Source: an uncultured Oscillospiraceae bacterium (GTDB lineage: Bacteria > Bacillota > Clostridia > Oscillospirales > Acutalibacteraceae). From it: DNA of 7,011 bases. Below, one piece after another: positions 1 to 6,006 of the stretch. Made by a program: the position numbers and the translations under genes. The number at the start of each line of letters is the position of its first letter. Positions within the stretch are counted from its first letter, which is position 1. The DNA is taken from NCBI GenBank assembly GCA_900552115.1, contig URYP01000114.1, positions 1-7,011 of the forward strand, read 5' to 3'. The notes under the pieces are model-generated. The model was not told the origin of the DNA. It ran no database searches and worked only from the letters and a program-made list of their open reading frames with translations.

Positions 1-103
1 GCCCTTTAACCTTCTTTTCTGAATGATCTATGCTTTCGTCAAATTGGTCGGCATCGACTACCATCTTGGCTTCTATGCCGCCCACTTCATATACGTCAGA
101 CAT
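1..103 (-). CDS. Tape measure protein, N-terminal 34 codons only
   Basis: The gene starts with ATG at 103 and runs off the left edge. It has a strong ribosome site (AAGGAGGTG, 7 bases before the ATG). The visible start, MSDVYEVGGIEAKMVVDADQF followed by an acidic then Lys-rich stretch, has the form 'I-x-A-x-hydrophobic-x-D-x-x-x-F' seen at the N-terminus of many siphophage tape measure proteins. It also lies directly after the frameshifted tail chaperone, where the tape measure gene belongs in this phage type. The tape measure sets tail length and leaves the virion at DNA ejection. The name rests mainly on position, because only the first 34 residues are visible. The upstream stop (116-118) overlaps its ribosome site, which suggests coupling to translation of the frameshift product. 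Confidence 0.75.
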   Translation of the reverse strand, partial: MSDVYEVGGIEAKMVVDADQFDESIDHSEKKVKG

Positions 104-115
104 TCAAACACCTCC

Positions 116-576
116 TTAATGTCCCATTACATCGTCTATGTATCCTGACGACCGGCTTAACCTATCGTCCGAACCGTACATGGCGAACCAGTCCTGCAAA
201 TCGGTTTCGTCGATCTGCTTCGGGCTAACGCCGTCACGCATGAATGAGGCATATAGTTTCATTAACTCCCGGTAAAGCTGATCCTGCCTTACCGGGCTTT
301 TCCGTTTTTTTCCGCGCCCGGCATAAACTGATCGATCCAGGCGTCGCTATCTTTTCGGGCCTGCATGACCTCTTTCATGTCCAGTTTATACTCATCCAAT
401 TTTACCGTGCCGTCATCGGAAAACAGAGACAGAGTAAAATCGATATCGTCCTGCATAGCTTGTAGCGGGTCTTTGTTCTCCCGCTCACTGATCAGGCGCA
501 GATAGGCTTTCAGGTGCCCCACTTTGGGTCGCGGCGCGGTGATAATCTTCCCATCAACTGTCAATTTCAGATCCAT
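116..576 (-). CDS. Tail assembly chaperone, -1 frameshift fusion product (G-T type)
   Basis: Ribosomes that slip back one base on A AAA AAC (310-304) leave the 95-residue frame after residue 91. They then read 62 further codons to a TAA at 118-116, giving 153 residues. The extension reads RKSPVRQDQLYRELMKLYAS, later GVSPKQIDETDLQDWFAMYG, and ends GYIDDVMGH. This is coherent acidic/aromatic protein with no internal stop, although this frame has no good start of its own. In lambda gpG/gpGT and Gram-positive siphophages the minor fusion links tape measure protein to tail tube subunits during assembly. The gap between chaperone and tape measure is fully explained by this extension. The frameshift is inferred from the sequence signal and the conserved gene position. 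Confidence 0.88.
268..310 (-). promoter_or_regulatory. Programmed -1 ribosomal frameshift signal
   Basis: On the minus strand the heptamer A AAA AAC occupies 310-304 in exactly the phase needed for -1 slippage (zero-frame codons AAA, AAC). After a 7-base spacer (303-297) comes a stem-loop. The arm CCCGGTAAGGC (296-286) pairs over 11 positions, with one G-U, with GCTTTACCGGG (278-268) around a 7-base loop. The zero-frame stop TAA (291-289) lies inside the 5' arm. Heptamer, spacer and stem all match the standard bacterial and phage -1 frameshift arrangement. No Shine-Dalgarno-like stimulator is evident just upstream. Confidence 0.9.
289..576 (-). CDS. Tail assembly chaperone, zero-frame product (G type)
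   Basis: This is the major product: 95 residues, starting at the ATG that overlaps the stop of the tail tube gene by one base (TAATG), with a GGAGGT ribosome site 7-8 bases upstream. It begins MDLKLTVDGKIITAPRPKVG and then becomes helical and acidic. Small proteins of this size lying between the major tail protein and the tape measure coat the tape measure protein before the tail tube polymerises around it, and are absent from the virion. The last residues (EKNGKAR) lie on and after the slippery site. The assignment rests on size, position and the frameshift signal, since the family diverges strongly in sequence. Confidence 0.85.
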   Translation of the reverse strand: MDLKLTVDGKIITAPRPKVGHLKAYLRLISERENKDPLQAMQDDIDFTLSLFSDDGTVKLDEYKLDMKEVMQARKDSDAWIDQFMPGAEKNGKAR

Positions 577-1205
577 TATTTAACCTCCTCGCTCGGTGTG
601 TACGGCTTACTGGGGTCGAACATCGGATCCTTTAGCCACTCAGCGTCCAACACTGCCTTGGTAATACTGGGGTCAAGATTGACGTCGTCCTCGTCTACAA
701 ACTCAAATCCCGTATCATCGAACACCCGCATGGCGTTTTGTCCCTCAATAGATTGCGTCTGGAACTCCACGCTGCCTTCTTTAGTTTTGTAATCAGCGCT
801 CGGTACACTAAAAGTGGTTTTCAAGAGGCGCAAATATCGGTACTTACCGTTGGACTTTTGGCTTCTCCACATCAATGCGCCAGGCGGAGGCGTCGGGTTG
901 CCAACGCGGACAAGACCTTTTTCATAATCCGCACCCGTCACTAAAGCATACTCATTTGGAAGAAGATCGGCACGATCAATCGTAACGCTTTGATCTCCTA
1001 CCTGTGCATACACAACGCGGGGGCCGTCATCAGCGTGAAAGGTGGAAATGCTGGATCCCGGATTGAAACCAATGCTTTTTACATTTCCAAAGTGAACCGC
1101 AGCATCATAAGCCGCGCCCTCTGTGGTATCGCTCAGAAGCTTGGCAAAGTGCAGCATGTCACATCCTACGCGGGGCAAAGCTTCCATTTCTTTTTTATCA
1201 GGCAT
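576..1205 (-). CDS. Major tail (tube) protein
   Basis: The 209-residue protein starts MPDKKEMEALPRVGCDMLHF, with AAAGGAGGAAT placed 8-10 bases before the ATG and inside the end of the upstream gene. It lies between the tail terminator and the tail chaperone, the fixed place of the tail tube subunit. The pattern (LPRVG-x-D-x-L-x-x-A-x-L near the start, then alternating hydrophobic segments such as SVTIDRADLLPNEYALVTGA and GSVEFQTQSIEGQNAMRVF) resembles the phi13/TP901-type major tail proteins of Firmicutes phages, which are about 190-210 residues. It would form the stacked hexameric tube of a non-contractile tail. No C-terminal Ig-like decoration domain is present. The family assignment comes from recognition and synteny. 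Confidence 0.85.
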   Translation of the reverse strand: MPDKKEMEALPRVGCDMLHFAKLLSDTTEGAAYDAAVHFGNVKSIGFNPGSSISTFHADDGPRVVYAQVGDQSVTIDRADLLPNEYALVTGADYEKGLVRVGNPTPPPGALMWRSQKSNGKYRYLRLLKTTFSVPSADYKTKEGSVEFQTQSIEGQNAMRVFDDTGFEFVDEDDVNLDPSITKAVLDAEWLKDPMFDPSKPYTPSEEVK

Positions 1206-1208
1206 ATA

Positions 1209-1625
1209 TTATTCCTCCTTTGATATCGTCCGGGCGTACACCCGGAAATTCTGTGTAAAATAAATGCGGCGCTGCTCGTCCTCTTTTAGCTTAAAAGGGG
1301 TCTGCAAGGCCGCAAAACGAAAATATAGAGTATGGTTGACCACGACCGGTTCACGGCCTATTTGGCTGTTTCCGATATCTTTCAGTATATCGGATATACT
1401 GTTGGCCCGCTCCAGCCCGGCATCAAATGAACGGGAGCGGGTTACCACCTGCAGGGAATATCCGAAAAATCGGTTGTCTAAGCTATTGGACGGTAGGCCC
1501 GCATATTCGTACAATACAACGACATCATCCGGTATATCGGCTCCGTCCGGCAAATACGACCGGTAAACCGGTTCGGTTACGCCGGCGGCTGTCAGAATAT
1601 CTTTCACATCCTTGGTCAGGTTCAT
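1209..1625 (-). CDS. Tail terminator / minor capsid protein 3-like
   Basis: This 138-residue protein starts at an ATG overlapping the preceding stop (ATGA), with GGGGGTG 9 bases upstream. Visible features are an N-terminal helix (MNLTKDVKDILTAAG), LPDGADIPDDVVVLYEYAG, and a later segment (RFAALQTPFKLKEDEQRRIY) followed by TQNFRV. The order 'LP-x-x-P-D-x-V-V-x-L-Y-x-x-x-G ... P-x-x-L-x-x-D-E-x-x-R-x-x-F-x-x-N-F' fits the Phage minor capsid protein 3 / tail terminator family of lactococcal and clostridial siphophages. Such proteins cap the tail tube and join it to the neck. Its place just before the tail tube gene agrees. Confidence 0.75.
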   Translation of the reverse strand: MNLTKDVKDILTAAGVTEPVYRSYLPDGADIPDDVVVLYEYAGLPSNSLDNRFFGYSLQVVTRSRSFDAGLERANSISDILKDIGNSQIGREPVVVNHTLYFRFAALQTPFKLKEDEQRRIYFTQNFRVYARTISKEE

Positions 1626-1996
1626 TTATGAAGCACCCCCTGTGCCGCGTCGGCAAGGTTCTGCATATAGAAGTCACGGTTGGCGTTCAGCGGGTCCTCC
1701 AGATACTTGGCCTTTCCGCCCGGAACCTTTGGTCCGGCATGGTTCAGGCTCAAATCCTCATGCTGCTTGGCAGCGTAAGGGAGATTGGAACCAACTGTCA
1801 TGTTCAGGCCGCCAGCTTCTTCCTGGAACCGGCCATTTACGGATCCCGGTTCTAACGATCCTCTCAGATCACCAGTCTCGACGGGGGCCTGCATGGCTCC
1901 CTCTCCAGCCAGATGCATCGCGTTTCCGCGATTAGCCCTACCCAGCGCGGCCCGCATGGCCTTTTTCAGTTCCTCCCCGCGCCATGTTATGCTCAT
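1622..1996 (-). CDS. Neck / tail completion protein, HK97 gp10-like (minor capsid protein 2-like)
   Basis: The 124-residue protein starts at ATG 1996, overlapping the upstream stop by 4 bases, with GGAGG 7 bases before it. The segment APVETGDLRGSL followed by NLPYAAKQHED is the hallmark of the HK97 gp10 family ('P-x-x-T-G-x-L-R-x-S' then 'Y-A-x-x-x-E-x-G/H'). A late segment (PGGKAKYLEDPL) matches the usual 'A-K-F-L-E-x-P' ending. Proteins of this kind sit in the head-tail joint between the head closure protein and the tail terminator. Four neck genes in a row (connector, closure, gp10-like, terminator) form the standard siphophage set. Confidence 0.82.
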   Translation of the reverse strand: MSITWRGEELKKAMRAALGRANRGNAMHLAGEGAMQAPVETGDLRGSLEPGSVNGRFQEEAGGLNMTVGSNLPYAAKQHEDLSLNHAGPKVPGGKAKYLEDPLNANRDFYMQNLADAAQGVLHK

Positions 1997-2295
1997 AGTC
2001 TCGCCTCCGTATGATCGTAGCCGCCGTATACGCCTTTTTTGCAGGATACACGGATGATAGAGACATCCTTGCCGTCTATCACCAGCGCGTCATTTAGCCC
2101 TATTTCCCGCTCAGTATACAGCACCCGCTCGGAAACCACTTCGTTGCCTTTGGCGTCCTTTACAACACGGCGGTCATCCTCAATGCGGCAAGGGATGGAC
2201 ACCGGCTCGTCATATAGAGGCGAACCGGTATCGTCATATCCCCTTCTGCGCTTATACTGAACCGTCGTATTGAGCTTATCCGATATCATGCTCAT
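1993..2295 (-). CDS. Head closure / head-tail joining protein (minor capsid protein 1-like)
   Basis: This 100-residue protein starts MSMISDKLNTTVQYKRRRG. The first ATG (2295) is preferred over the second (2289) because it overlaps the upstream stop as ATGA and lies 11 bases after GGGGGTG, while the second is 17 bases away. The protein is beta-rich: NTTVQYKRR, then SIPCRIEDDRRVVKDAKGNE, then ERVLYTEREIGLNDALVIDG. This resembles small head closure proteins of the SPP1 gp16 / minor capsid 1 type, which plug the connector after DNA packaging. Size and position between the connector and the gp10-like protein agree. The function is inferred from family and synteny. Confidence 0.75.
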   Translation of the reverse strand: MSMISDKLNTTVQYKRRRGYDDTGSPLYDEPVSIPCRIEDDRRVVKDAKGNEVVSERVLYTEREIGLNDALVIDGKDVSIIRVSCKKGVYGGYDHTEARL

Positions 2296-2762
2296 ACGAT
2301 AGGAAACACCCCCTGCACAGCTAAATACGGGCGAATGAGGGCCATGGCCATATCCGACAGCAAGCGCCCCCTCAGACCGCTTTGCTGATCGGATAGCTTT
2401 ACATAGCTTTCACTTACACCGCCAATGGAAACAGAGGCCACCCCCTGTCGGATAGCCTGCTCCCGCCCCTGCGCCGTTTTGTCGCAGGATTGCTCCAGAA
2501 TAGCCAGTGCTTCATGACAGCAGGCACGTTTGATAGCCTCGGGGACAACCGTATCGGGAGAGCGGGGAAACTCCTGCAGTTGTCCATCAGTGGCCTTGCA
2601 GCCCCTAAACCCGCCGCCTAAGCTGGATAGAGCGTCAATGTGTACCGTTGCGGACAGCAGCGCCCGCTCTTTGTCGGACGCCTGCGCCCCGCTCCACGCG
2701 TCTGTATTCATCAACCCGTCCAGGTATTCGTCTGCGTACTCACTCGTCGCGTAGCATTGCAT
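2292..2762 (-). CDS. Head-tail connector (adaptor) protein, DnaT-like family
   Basis: The 156-residue protein starts MQCYATSEYADEYLDGLMNT with AAGGAGGAGG just upstream of ATG 2762. Its plan, an N-terminal 'Y-A-x-x-x-x-Y' helix, 'A-W-x-x-A-x-x-x-D-K-E-R-A-L-L-S-A-T-x-x-I-D' and then 'F-P-R-x-x-x-x-x-V-P-E-A-I-K-R-A-C-C-x-E-A-L-A-I-L', matches the phage proteins often labelled putative DnaT-like ssDNA-binding. In structural operons these act as the gp6/gp15-type adaptor ring below the portal. It follows the major capsid protein and precedes head closure, as expected. The ssDNA-binding label should not be taken literally here. It overlaps the small upstream gene by 23 bases. Confidence 0.78.
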   Translation of the reverse strand: MQCYATSEYADEYLDGLMNTDAWSGAQASDKERALLSATVHIDALSSLGGGFRGCKATDGQLQEFPRSPDTVVPEAIKRACCHEALAILEQSCDKTAQGREQAIRQGVASVSIGGVSESYVKLSDQQSGLRGRLLSDMAMALIRPYLAVQGVFPIV

Positions 2763-2877
2763 CGCCCTCCTCCTTCGCTTTTCTGCGGGTGGTGGTCTTT
2801 GTCTCCGGATCCGGTGGCGGAGTTGATTCCTCTACCGGTTTTGATGTGGGTTTCCGCATAAAAAACGTCATGCTCAT
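2740..2877 (-). CDS. Small Pro/Lys/Glu-rich protein behind the capsid gene, 45 residues, unknown
   Basis: The ORF runs from ATG 2877 to TGA 2742-2740, in the gap after the capsid gene. It has a GAGGTG site about 5 bases upstream, and a second ATG lies two codons later. The sequence begins MSMTFFMRKPTSKPVEESTP, continues with a proline-rich acidic stretch (PPDPETKTTTRRKAKEEG) and ends MLRDE. It looks intrinsically disordered. Its ribosome site overlaps the capsid stop region and its end runs 23 bases into the connector gene, so it may couple capsid and connector translation. Many Firmicutes siphophages have a short gene at this spot (often a HeH/LEM or Rho-N-type mini-protein), but no such domain is visible here. 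I do not recognise it. Confidence 0.6.
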   Translation of the reverse strand: MSMTFFMRKPTSKPVEESTPPPDPETKTTTRRKAKEEGDAMLRDE

Positions 2878-2886
2878 GCCGCCACC

Positions 2887-3873
2887 TCACGCAATCTTAT
2901 GTTTGATCGCCGCCAGAGGCACCTTCTTGTGATCGACAACCAGCTGCCAGTTGGCTGCGGTCGCCAGATCGACATTGGCCGGGGTGGGATCAGTAGCAGT
3001 TGTATAAGCCGCCGGCTCTTTCCACGCCACGCCCATTGGATGCAGCACAAAAGCCCGACGGGTGATCAGGTAGTCCTCACTGCCCAGGCTGTTGCGATCG
3101 GTTTCAACCGGCGTTAGAGATGTGGGAACGCCCTCACCACGGGCAATCGCGCCCATACCTACCATATAGGTGGTAAACACTCGTCCCTCTCCCTCGCCGC
3201 TTACCGGCATGTTGTCATCAACAATGATACGATAACCCAGGTAGTTGGGATAAGAAAGAGCGCCCTCCGGTGTACGTTCATACTCGATCAATCCCTGTTT
3301 CTGAAGTTCCGTTTTGACAGCGGAGTGCATGACCAGAGCGGTCAGCGCTTCCGCCGCATCCCCCAACGCTTGTTTGGTATCCAGTACCACGCCACCGCTT
3401 ATTACGGCAGCCGAACCGGTGCCAGACGATACATCGTTTACATGGTCTGCCAGGGCAGTACCAAAGACGCCCGTCAGGACATTGATAAGCACCTTTTGCT
3501 CGTTACGCAGCCACCACGCCACATAACGGTCTGCAATCGCTTTCATGGGGTCGGCCCCCGCCAAAGCGCCGGCCAGTTCATGGCTGCCCCACGCCTTGGC
3601 ACGGATCAGCAGGACAGCCTTATCCTGCCCGGTGGTGATGCTATCTACCGAAATGTTGGTGCCCTGATTAGGCATGACCTCATCGTCGCCGGTCAGGTCG
3701 TTGAAGAAGGGCATATTGATAATTTTGCCGCCCTGTGCGACAAGTTTGTCCAGTTCTTCGCCGGACGTGATGATGCCGGACTGGACAAGCATGGATTTCT
3801 TCGTAGTCTGCTGCTGTACATACGGCACCCATACATCAGGTACGATCACATCCGAAAGTTTTGTTACTGGCAT
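2887..3873 (-). CDS. Major capsid (coat) protein
   Basis: The 328-residue protein starts MPVTKLSDVIVPDVWVPYVQ with AAAGGAAG about 5 bases before ATG 3873. It follows the scaffold gene directly. Features typical of the Firmicutes HK97-fold coat family (gp13-like) are visible. An N-terminal arm is followed by 'S-G-I-I' and 'GGKIINMPFFNDLTGDDEVM'. A helix runs around ELAGALAGADPMKAIADRYV and continues WWLRNEQKVLINVLTGVF. 'ALVMHSAVKTELQKQGLIEY' is the usual motif before the strand YRIIVDDNMPV, and the C-terminal half is beta-rich and contains YLITRRAFVLHPMGVAWKEP. It forms the icosahedral shell. No N-terminal delta domain is fused, which fits the separate scaffold. Confidence 0.92.
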   Translation of the reverse strand: MPVTKLSDVIVPDVWVPYVQQQTTKKSMLVQSGIITSGEELDKLVAQGGKIINMPFFNDLTGDDEVMPNQGTNISVDSITTGQDKAVLLIRAKAWGSHELAGALAGADPMKAIADRYVAWWLRNEQKVLINVLTGVFGTALADHVNDVSSGTGSAAVISGGVVLDTKQALGDAAEALTALVMHSAVKTELQKQGLIEYERTPEGALSYPNYLGYRIIVDDNMPVSGEGEGRVFTTYMVGMGAIARGEGVPTSLTPVETDRNSLGSEDYLITRRAFVLHPMGVAWKEPAAYTTATDPTPANVDLATAANWQLVVDHKKVPLAAIKHKIA

Positions 3874-3894
3874 AAAATCTTCCTTTCAAAATTA

Positions 3895-4557
3895 CTATAC
3901 GCCGGCCTCTGCCATAAGCTTAGCGGCCAGCTTAGGATTGGTGCGCAGAATGCGCCCCTGTTCGGTCATGTTGAAGCCCTCCTGGCTCCATGGGTTGTCT
4001 TTGCCTGCAATCGGCGATTGATTGGCCGGATTGGCGGCCGGGGTAACCGGCGGAGTTGCGGATACAGCCAGTTCCGGCACCGCATCCAGCACCGTTTGAA
4101 GTGCGGCGGTGACGGCTCCGGTATCTACCTGCATATCGTCCCCTACCTCGACGGCGGTCAAATCCGCCAGCCGCAGCGCATATTCCACCCGCTCCGGCTT
4201 CACGCCAAGCTGCGCCGCCGCCGATTGGGCCGCTAGACGTACCAGCGACTGTTTGGCCGCTGCAATTCTGGTGTTGGCGGTCTGCTGCGCTTCCTGCGCC
4301 AGCTGCTCGGGCGTTTTCTCTGCGGCTTTCTGTGCCTTGTAGGCTGCCAGCGCCGCTTCGATCTCTTCCCCGGTCATACCCTGCTGTTGGAAATAGTTTT
4401 TCAGCGCCGAATTACCGGCCCGCTGCGCCCGCTCCTCCGCGATTCGGTTCGCCTCCTGCATCTGTTCCGGTGTGAAGGTCACGGTCGCCGGCTCCGGTGT
4501 TGCTGGGTCAATCACCTCCTCCGGTTGATTTTGGTCTGTGTTCATCTTTTCTGCCAT
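3895..4557 (-). CDS. Capsid scaffolding protein (DUF4355-like)
   Basis: This 220-residue protein starts at ATG 4557 behind GGAGGT (GGAGGTACAAG-ATG). It is acidic and Pro-rich at the N-terminus. It becomes strongly helical and Gln/Glu/Ala-rich over about residues 30-110 (PEQMQEANRIAEERAQR, EEIEAALAAYKAQKAAEKTP), is flexible and Pro/Ala-rich around 160-185, and ends with a basic helix (GRILRTNPKLAAKLMAEAGV). This coiled-coil plan and position immediately before the coat gene are those of phage scaffold proteins that chaperone procapsid assembly. An alternative ATG four residues in (M5) is too far from the ribosome site to be preferred. The gap to the capsid gene is 21 bases. Confidence 0.85.
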   Translation of the reverse strand: MAEKMNTDQNQPEEVIDPATPEPATVTFTPEQMQEANRIAEERAQRAGNSALKNYFQQQGMTGEEIEAALAAYKAQKAAEKTPEQLAQEAQQTANTRIAAAKQSLVRLAAQSAAAQLGVKPERVEYALRLADLTAVEVGDDMQVDTGAVTAALQTVLDAVPELAVSATPPVTPAANPANQSPIAGKDNPWSQEGFNMTEQGRILRTNPKLAAKLMAEAGV

Positions 4558-4565
4558 TCTTGTAC

Positions 4566-4601
4566 CTCCGTTTTAGGGCCGTAGCCCATGTCTCCGTTTT
4601 A
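4566..4601 (-). repeat. Leader of the scaffold gene: 10-bp direct repeat and UACG-capped hairpin
   Basis: On the minus strand TAAAACGGAG occurs at 4601-4592 and again at 4575-4566, 26 bases apart. The second copy supplies the scaffold ribosome site. Between them lies GGGC-TACG-GCCC (4588-4577), a short stem with a UNCG-class tetraloop that is very stable as RNA. The element could have arisen by duplication of the ribosome site, or could shape initiation at the scaffold gene. No function is established. Confidence 0.45.
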
Positions 4602-4650
4602 CGCCCGTCGGCCCGTGCGGCTTTTTACACCGGTCAGCACGTTTTGGGTA

Positions 4651-4677
4651 TAAAGAAAACCGCCCTTTCGGACGGTT
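4651..4677 (-). terminator. Rho-independent terminator, minus strand, upstream of the scaffold gene
   Basis: Read on the minus strand, AACCG (4677-4673), a bulged A and CC pair with GGCGGTT (4664-4658) around a 5-base loop. The hairpin is followed by TTCTTTATA (4657 onward). The T-tract is on the minus side only. It would stop leftward transcripts coming from the antirepressor cassette, or antisense read-through, before they reach the scaffold gene. Confidence 0.6.
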
Positions 4678-4716
4678 GTCAACGAGTTAATATTTCTATC
4701 TTTTTGTGTATATATC

Positions 4717-4745
4717 TTGCATGTTTTTGTCTTTTGTGGTATTTT
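4717..4745 (+). promoter_or_regulatory. Sigma-A-type promoter for the plus-strand membrane protein gene
   Basis: TTGCAT (4717-4722), a 17-base spacer and TATTTT (4740-4745) fit a vegetative promoter, with a start expected near 4752. This would give a leader of about 18 bases containing AAAGGAGGGG before ATG 4770. The surrounding DNA is T-rich, so chance matches are easier here. Confidence 0.45.
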
Positions 4746-4769
4746 TGTGTTGTATAAAGGAGGGGTTAT

Positions 4770-5162
4770 ATGAGTTGGTTAAGCGCGTACTACTCTAGCC
4801 GTGATGCCGAAACGACAACAATCGTATTGCTGGTGTTAGGGGCATGTATCAGTATCGCTATCCTGGTGTTTTTTATCAGCCATATGAGCCGGCAAACCAA
4901 AGGGATAGAAGAAATTTACAAACTTCTATATCAGATGCAGGCCAAAAAACCTGATAAAGAGGGCAACGGGACTAATGAGATTGCTCCAACGCTTTATTTG
5001 CAAGATTTAAAGGAACGCGAAGAAAAAGTAATAAGTGCAAATCAGGAGTTTGTAGAACAGCATGAAAATAAATCAAAGCGGCACGAGAATATTATCGCGG
5101 CAGTGTTTGGCATTGGAATTATTCTTTTCTTGGTTATTGTCATTATTGTCTCGAACTTATAA
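4770..5162 (+). CDS. Two-helix membrane protein on the opposite strand, moron-like, unknown
   Basis: The 130-residue protein has a strong ribosome site (AAAGGAGGGG, 4-5 bases before the ATG). Two membrane segments are plain: about residues 16-38 (TTIVLLVLGACISIAILVFF) and about 107-128 (a run of I, V, L and F up to the C-terminus, SNL). The middle (about 40-106) is charged, helical and Glu/Lys-rich, with RQTK after the first helix and KSKRHE before the second. By the positive-inside rule the loop is cytoplasmic and both ends face outward. It is the only real plus-strand gene here, with its own promoter and terminator, set between minus-strand phage genes. That is the layout of lysogenic-conversion 'morons', and small membrane proteins in this role often block superinfection. 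The function is inference only; I do not recognise the family. Confidence 0.85.
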   Translation: MSWLSAYYSSRDAETTTIVLLVLGACISIAILVFFISHMSRQTKGIEEIYKLLYQMQAKKPDKEGNGTNEIAPTLYLQDLKEREEKVISANQEFVEQHENKSKRHENIIAAVFGIGIILFLVIVIIVSNL

Positions 5163-5174
5163 AACATATAGTTA

Positions 5175-5206
5175 GGGAGCGACCACAGCGGCCGCTCCCC
5201 TTTTCT
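5175..5206 (+). terminator. Rho-independent terminator of the plus-strand membrane protein gene
   Basis: GGGAGCG-a-CC (5175-5184) pairs with GG-c-CGCTCCC (5190-5199) around a 5-base loop, with one A/C mismatch, and is followed by CTTTTCTT. The T-tract is on the plus side, 12 bases after the gene's stop. It ends at the stop codon of the converging antirepressor gene, and the minus-side flank is not T-rich. Confidence 0.8.
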
Positions 5207-6006
5207 TATGCTGATTTCAGGCACAACAGCCTGAATGTTTCCCGCCCCTTCGGCGTTATCAATGTCTGTGTCCCGCTCCATTGCGTCTTGTCGTTCACCG
5301 ATTCCTTAATCTCGAACAAACCGTTGTCTACATGTTGGGCATATGGCATAAGCCGGCCCCGCTTGTCGCGGTATATGTATTTCTTATCGATCAGAAATTG
5401 GACGAACCGTTTCGGCGGGACTTCGAGCTGTTTTGCCGTTTCCCGGAAGTTGGTCAACAGGTTTCTATCCACCAATTCGTTAAAATAATCCACTTTGGGT
5501 CTGGCTATCTCCAAATCAACAACCAGCGCCGAATTAACCGCCTCCAGTGCTTTGCTTTTCTCTTTTTCCTCTTTAAGAGCAGTAGCGATCTGAATAATGG
5601 TGTCCGGGTTCAGCAATGCCTTTTCGATGGTATCTGCTGTCATATAGGCTCCGTGTTTGCGGATAGAGGGCAAGACTTCGTGGGTAACCCAGCGCTTGAA
5701 TTGGCGAAGTTGTCCGCGCCGATTTTCAATGTACTCGTCGGACACGCCGCGCGCCTTTTCTGGCTGCATAGCGAACAATGCAGAGTATAGGCCAGCTTCG
5801 TTGACGACAACCATATCCTGCATACCGCCAGGGGTGTTGATTTGCGACACACCCTTTTCCTCATCATCCAAACGCCCCGATACTCTACGATAGTTTGTTT
5901 CTCCAAACGTGAGACACACATCTTTAAGAACCCACCAAACCACGCCGTCTTTTTCTATCGTTCTTATCTCCTGATCGTTATAGTTGAATATCTGTAACTC
6001 ATTCAT
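5206..6006 (-). CDS. Phage antirepressor, BRO-N domain plus ANT/KilA-C-type C-terminal domain
   Basis: This 266-residue protein starts at ATG 6006, overlapping the upstream stop as ATGA, behind GGAGGT 6 bases away. Residues 1-110 are a BRO-N (Bro/Ant N-terminal) DNA-binding domain. It starts MNELQIFNYNDQEIRTIEKDG, with VVWWVLKDVC, a Y-R-R-V-S-G-R-L-D-D-E-E-K-G segment, VVVNEAGLYSALF, and the closing FKRWVTHEVLPSIRKHGAYM. Residues 150-262 match the phage antirepressor (ANT) C-terminal domain: KVDYFNELVDRNLLTNFRET, then AKQLEVPPKRFVQFLIDKKY, and TLITPKGRETFRLL. Such proteins inactivate the phage repressor or bind operators to favour lytic growth. Lying among late genes behind an RHH repressor gene, its expression is probably tightly held down. 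The target repressor is not in the window. Confidence 0.9.
   Translation of the reverse strand: MNELQIFNYNDQEIRTIEKDGVVWWVLKDVCLTFGETNYRRVSGRLDDEEKGVSQINTPGGMQDMVVVNEAGLYSALFAMQPEKARGVSDEYIENRRGQLRQFKRWVTHEVLPSIRKHGAYMTADTIEKALLNPDTIIQIATALKEEKEKSKALEAVNSALVVDLEIARPKVDYFNELVDRNLLTNFRETAKQLEVPPKRFVQFLIDKKYIYRDKRGRLMPYAQHVDNGLFEIKESVNDKTQWSGTQTLITPKGRETFRLLCLKSA

Noticed and set aside
3325..4236. A 303-codon plus-strand open frame opposite the capsid and scaffold genes
   Set aside because: It is the antisense shadow of two well-supported genes, has no ribosome site, and its composition (many His, Arg and Gln) is that of a complementary frame.
4654..4682. Minus-strand TTGACA (4682-4677) as a late promoter for the scaffold operon
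   Set aside because: At 17 bases spacing the -10 position is TTTTCT, a poor match, and the stretch between is the terminator hairpin.
4602..4700. Remnant of an upstream head gene (open minus-strand frames ending just before the scaffold)
   Set aside because: All are short, carry no ribosome site or recognisable motif, and run through the terminator hairpin.
5281..5790. A 169-codon plus-strand open frame opposite the antirepressor gene
   Set aside because: The antirepressor on the minus strand is strongly recognisable over its full length; the plus frame has no ribosome site and no recognisable pattern.
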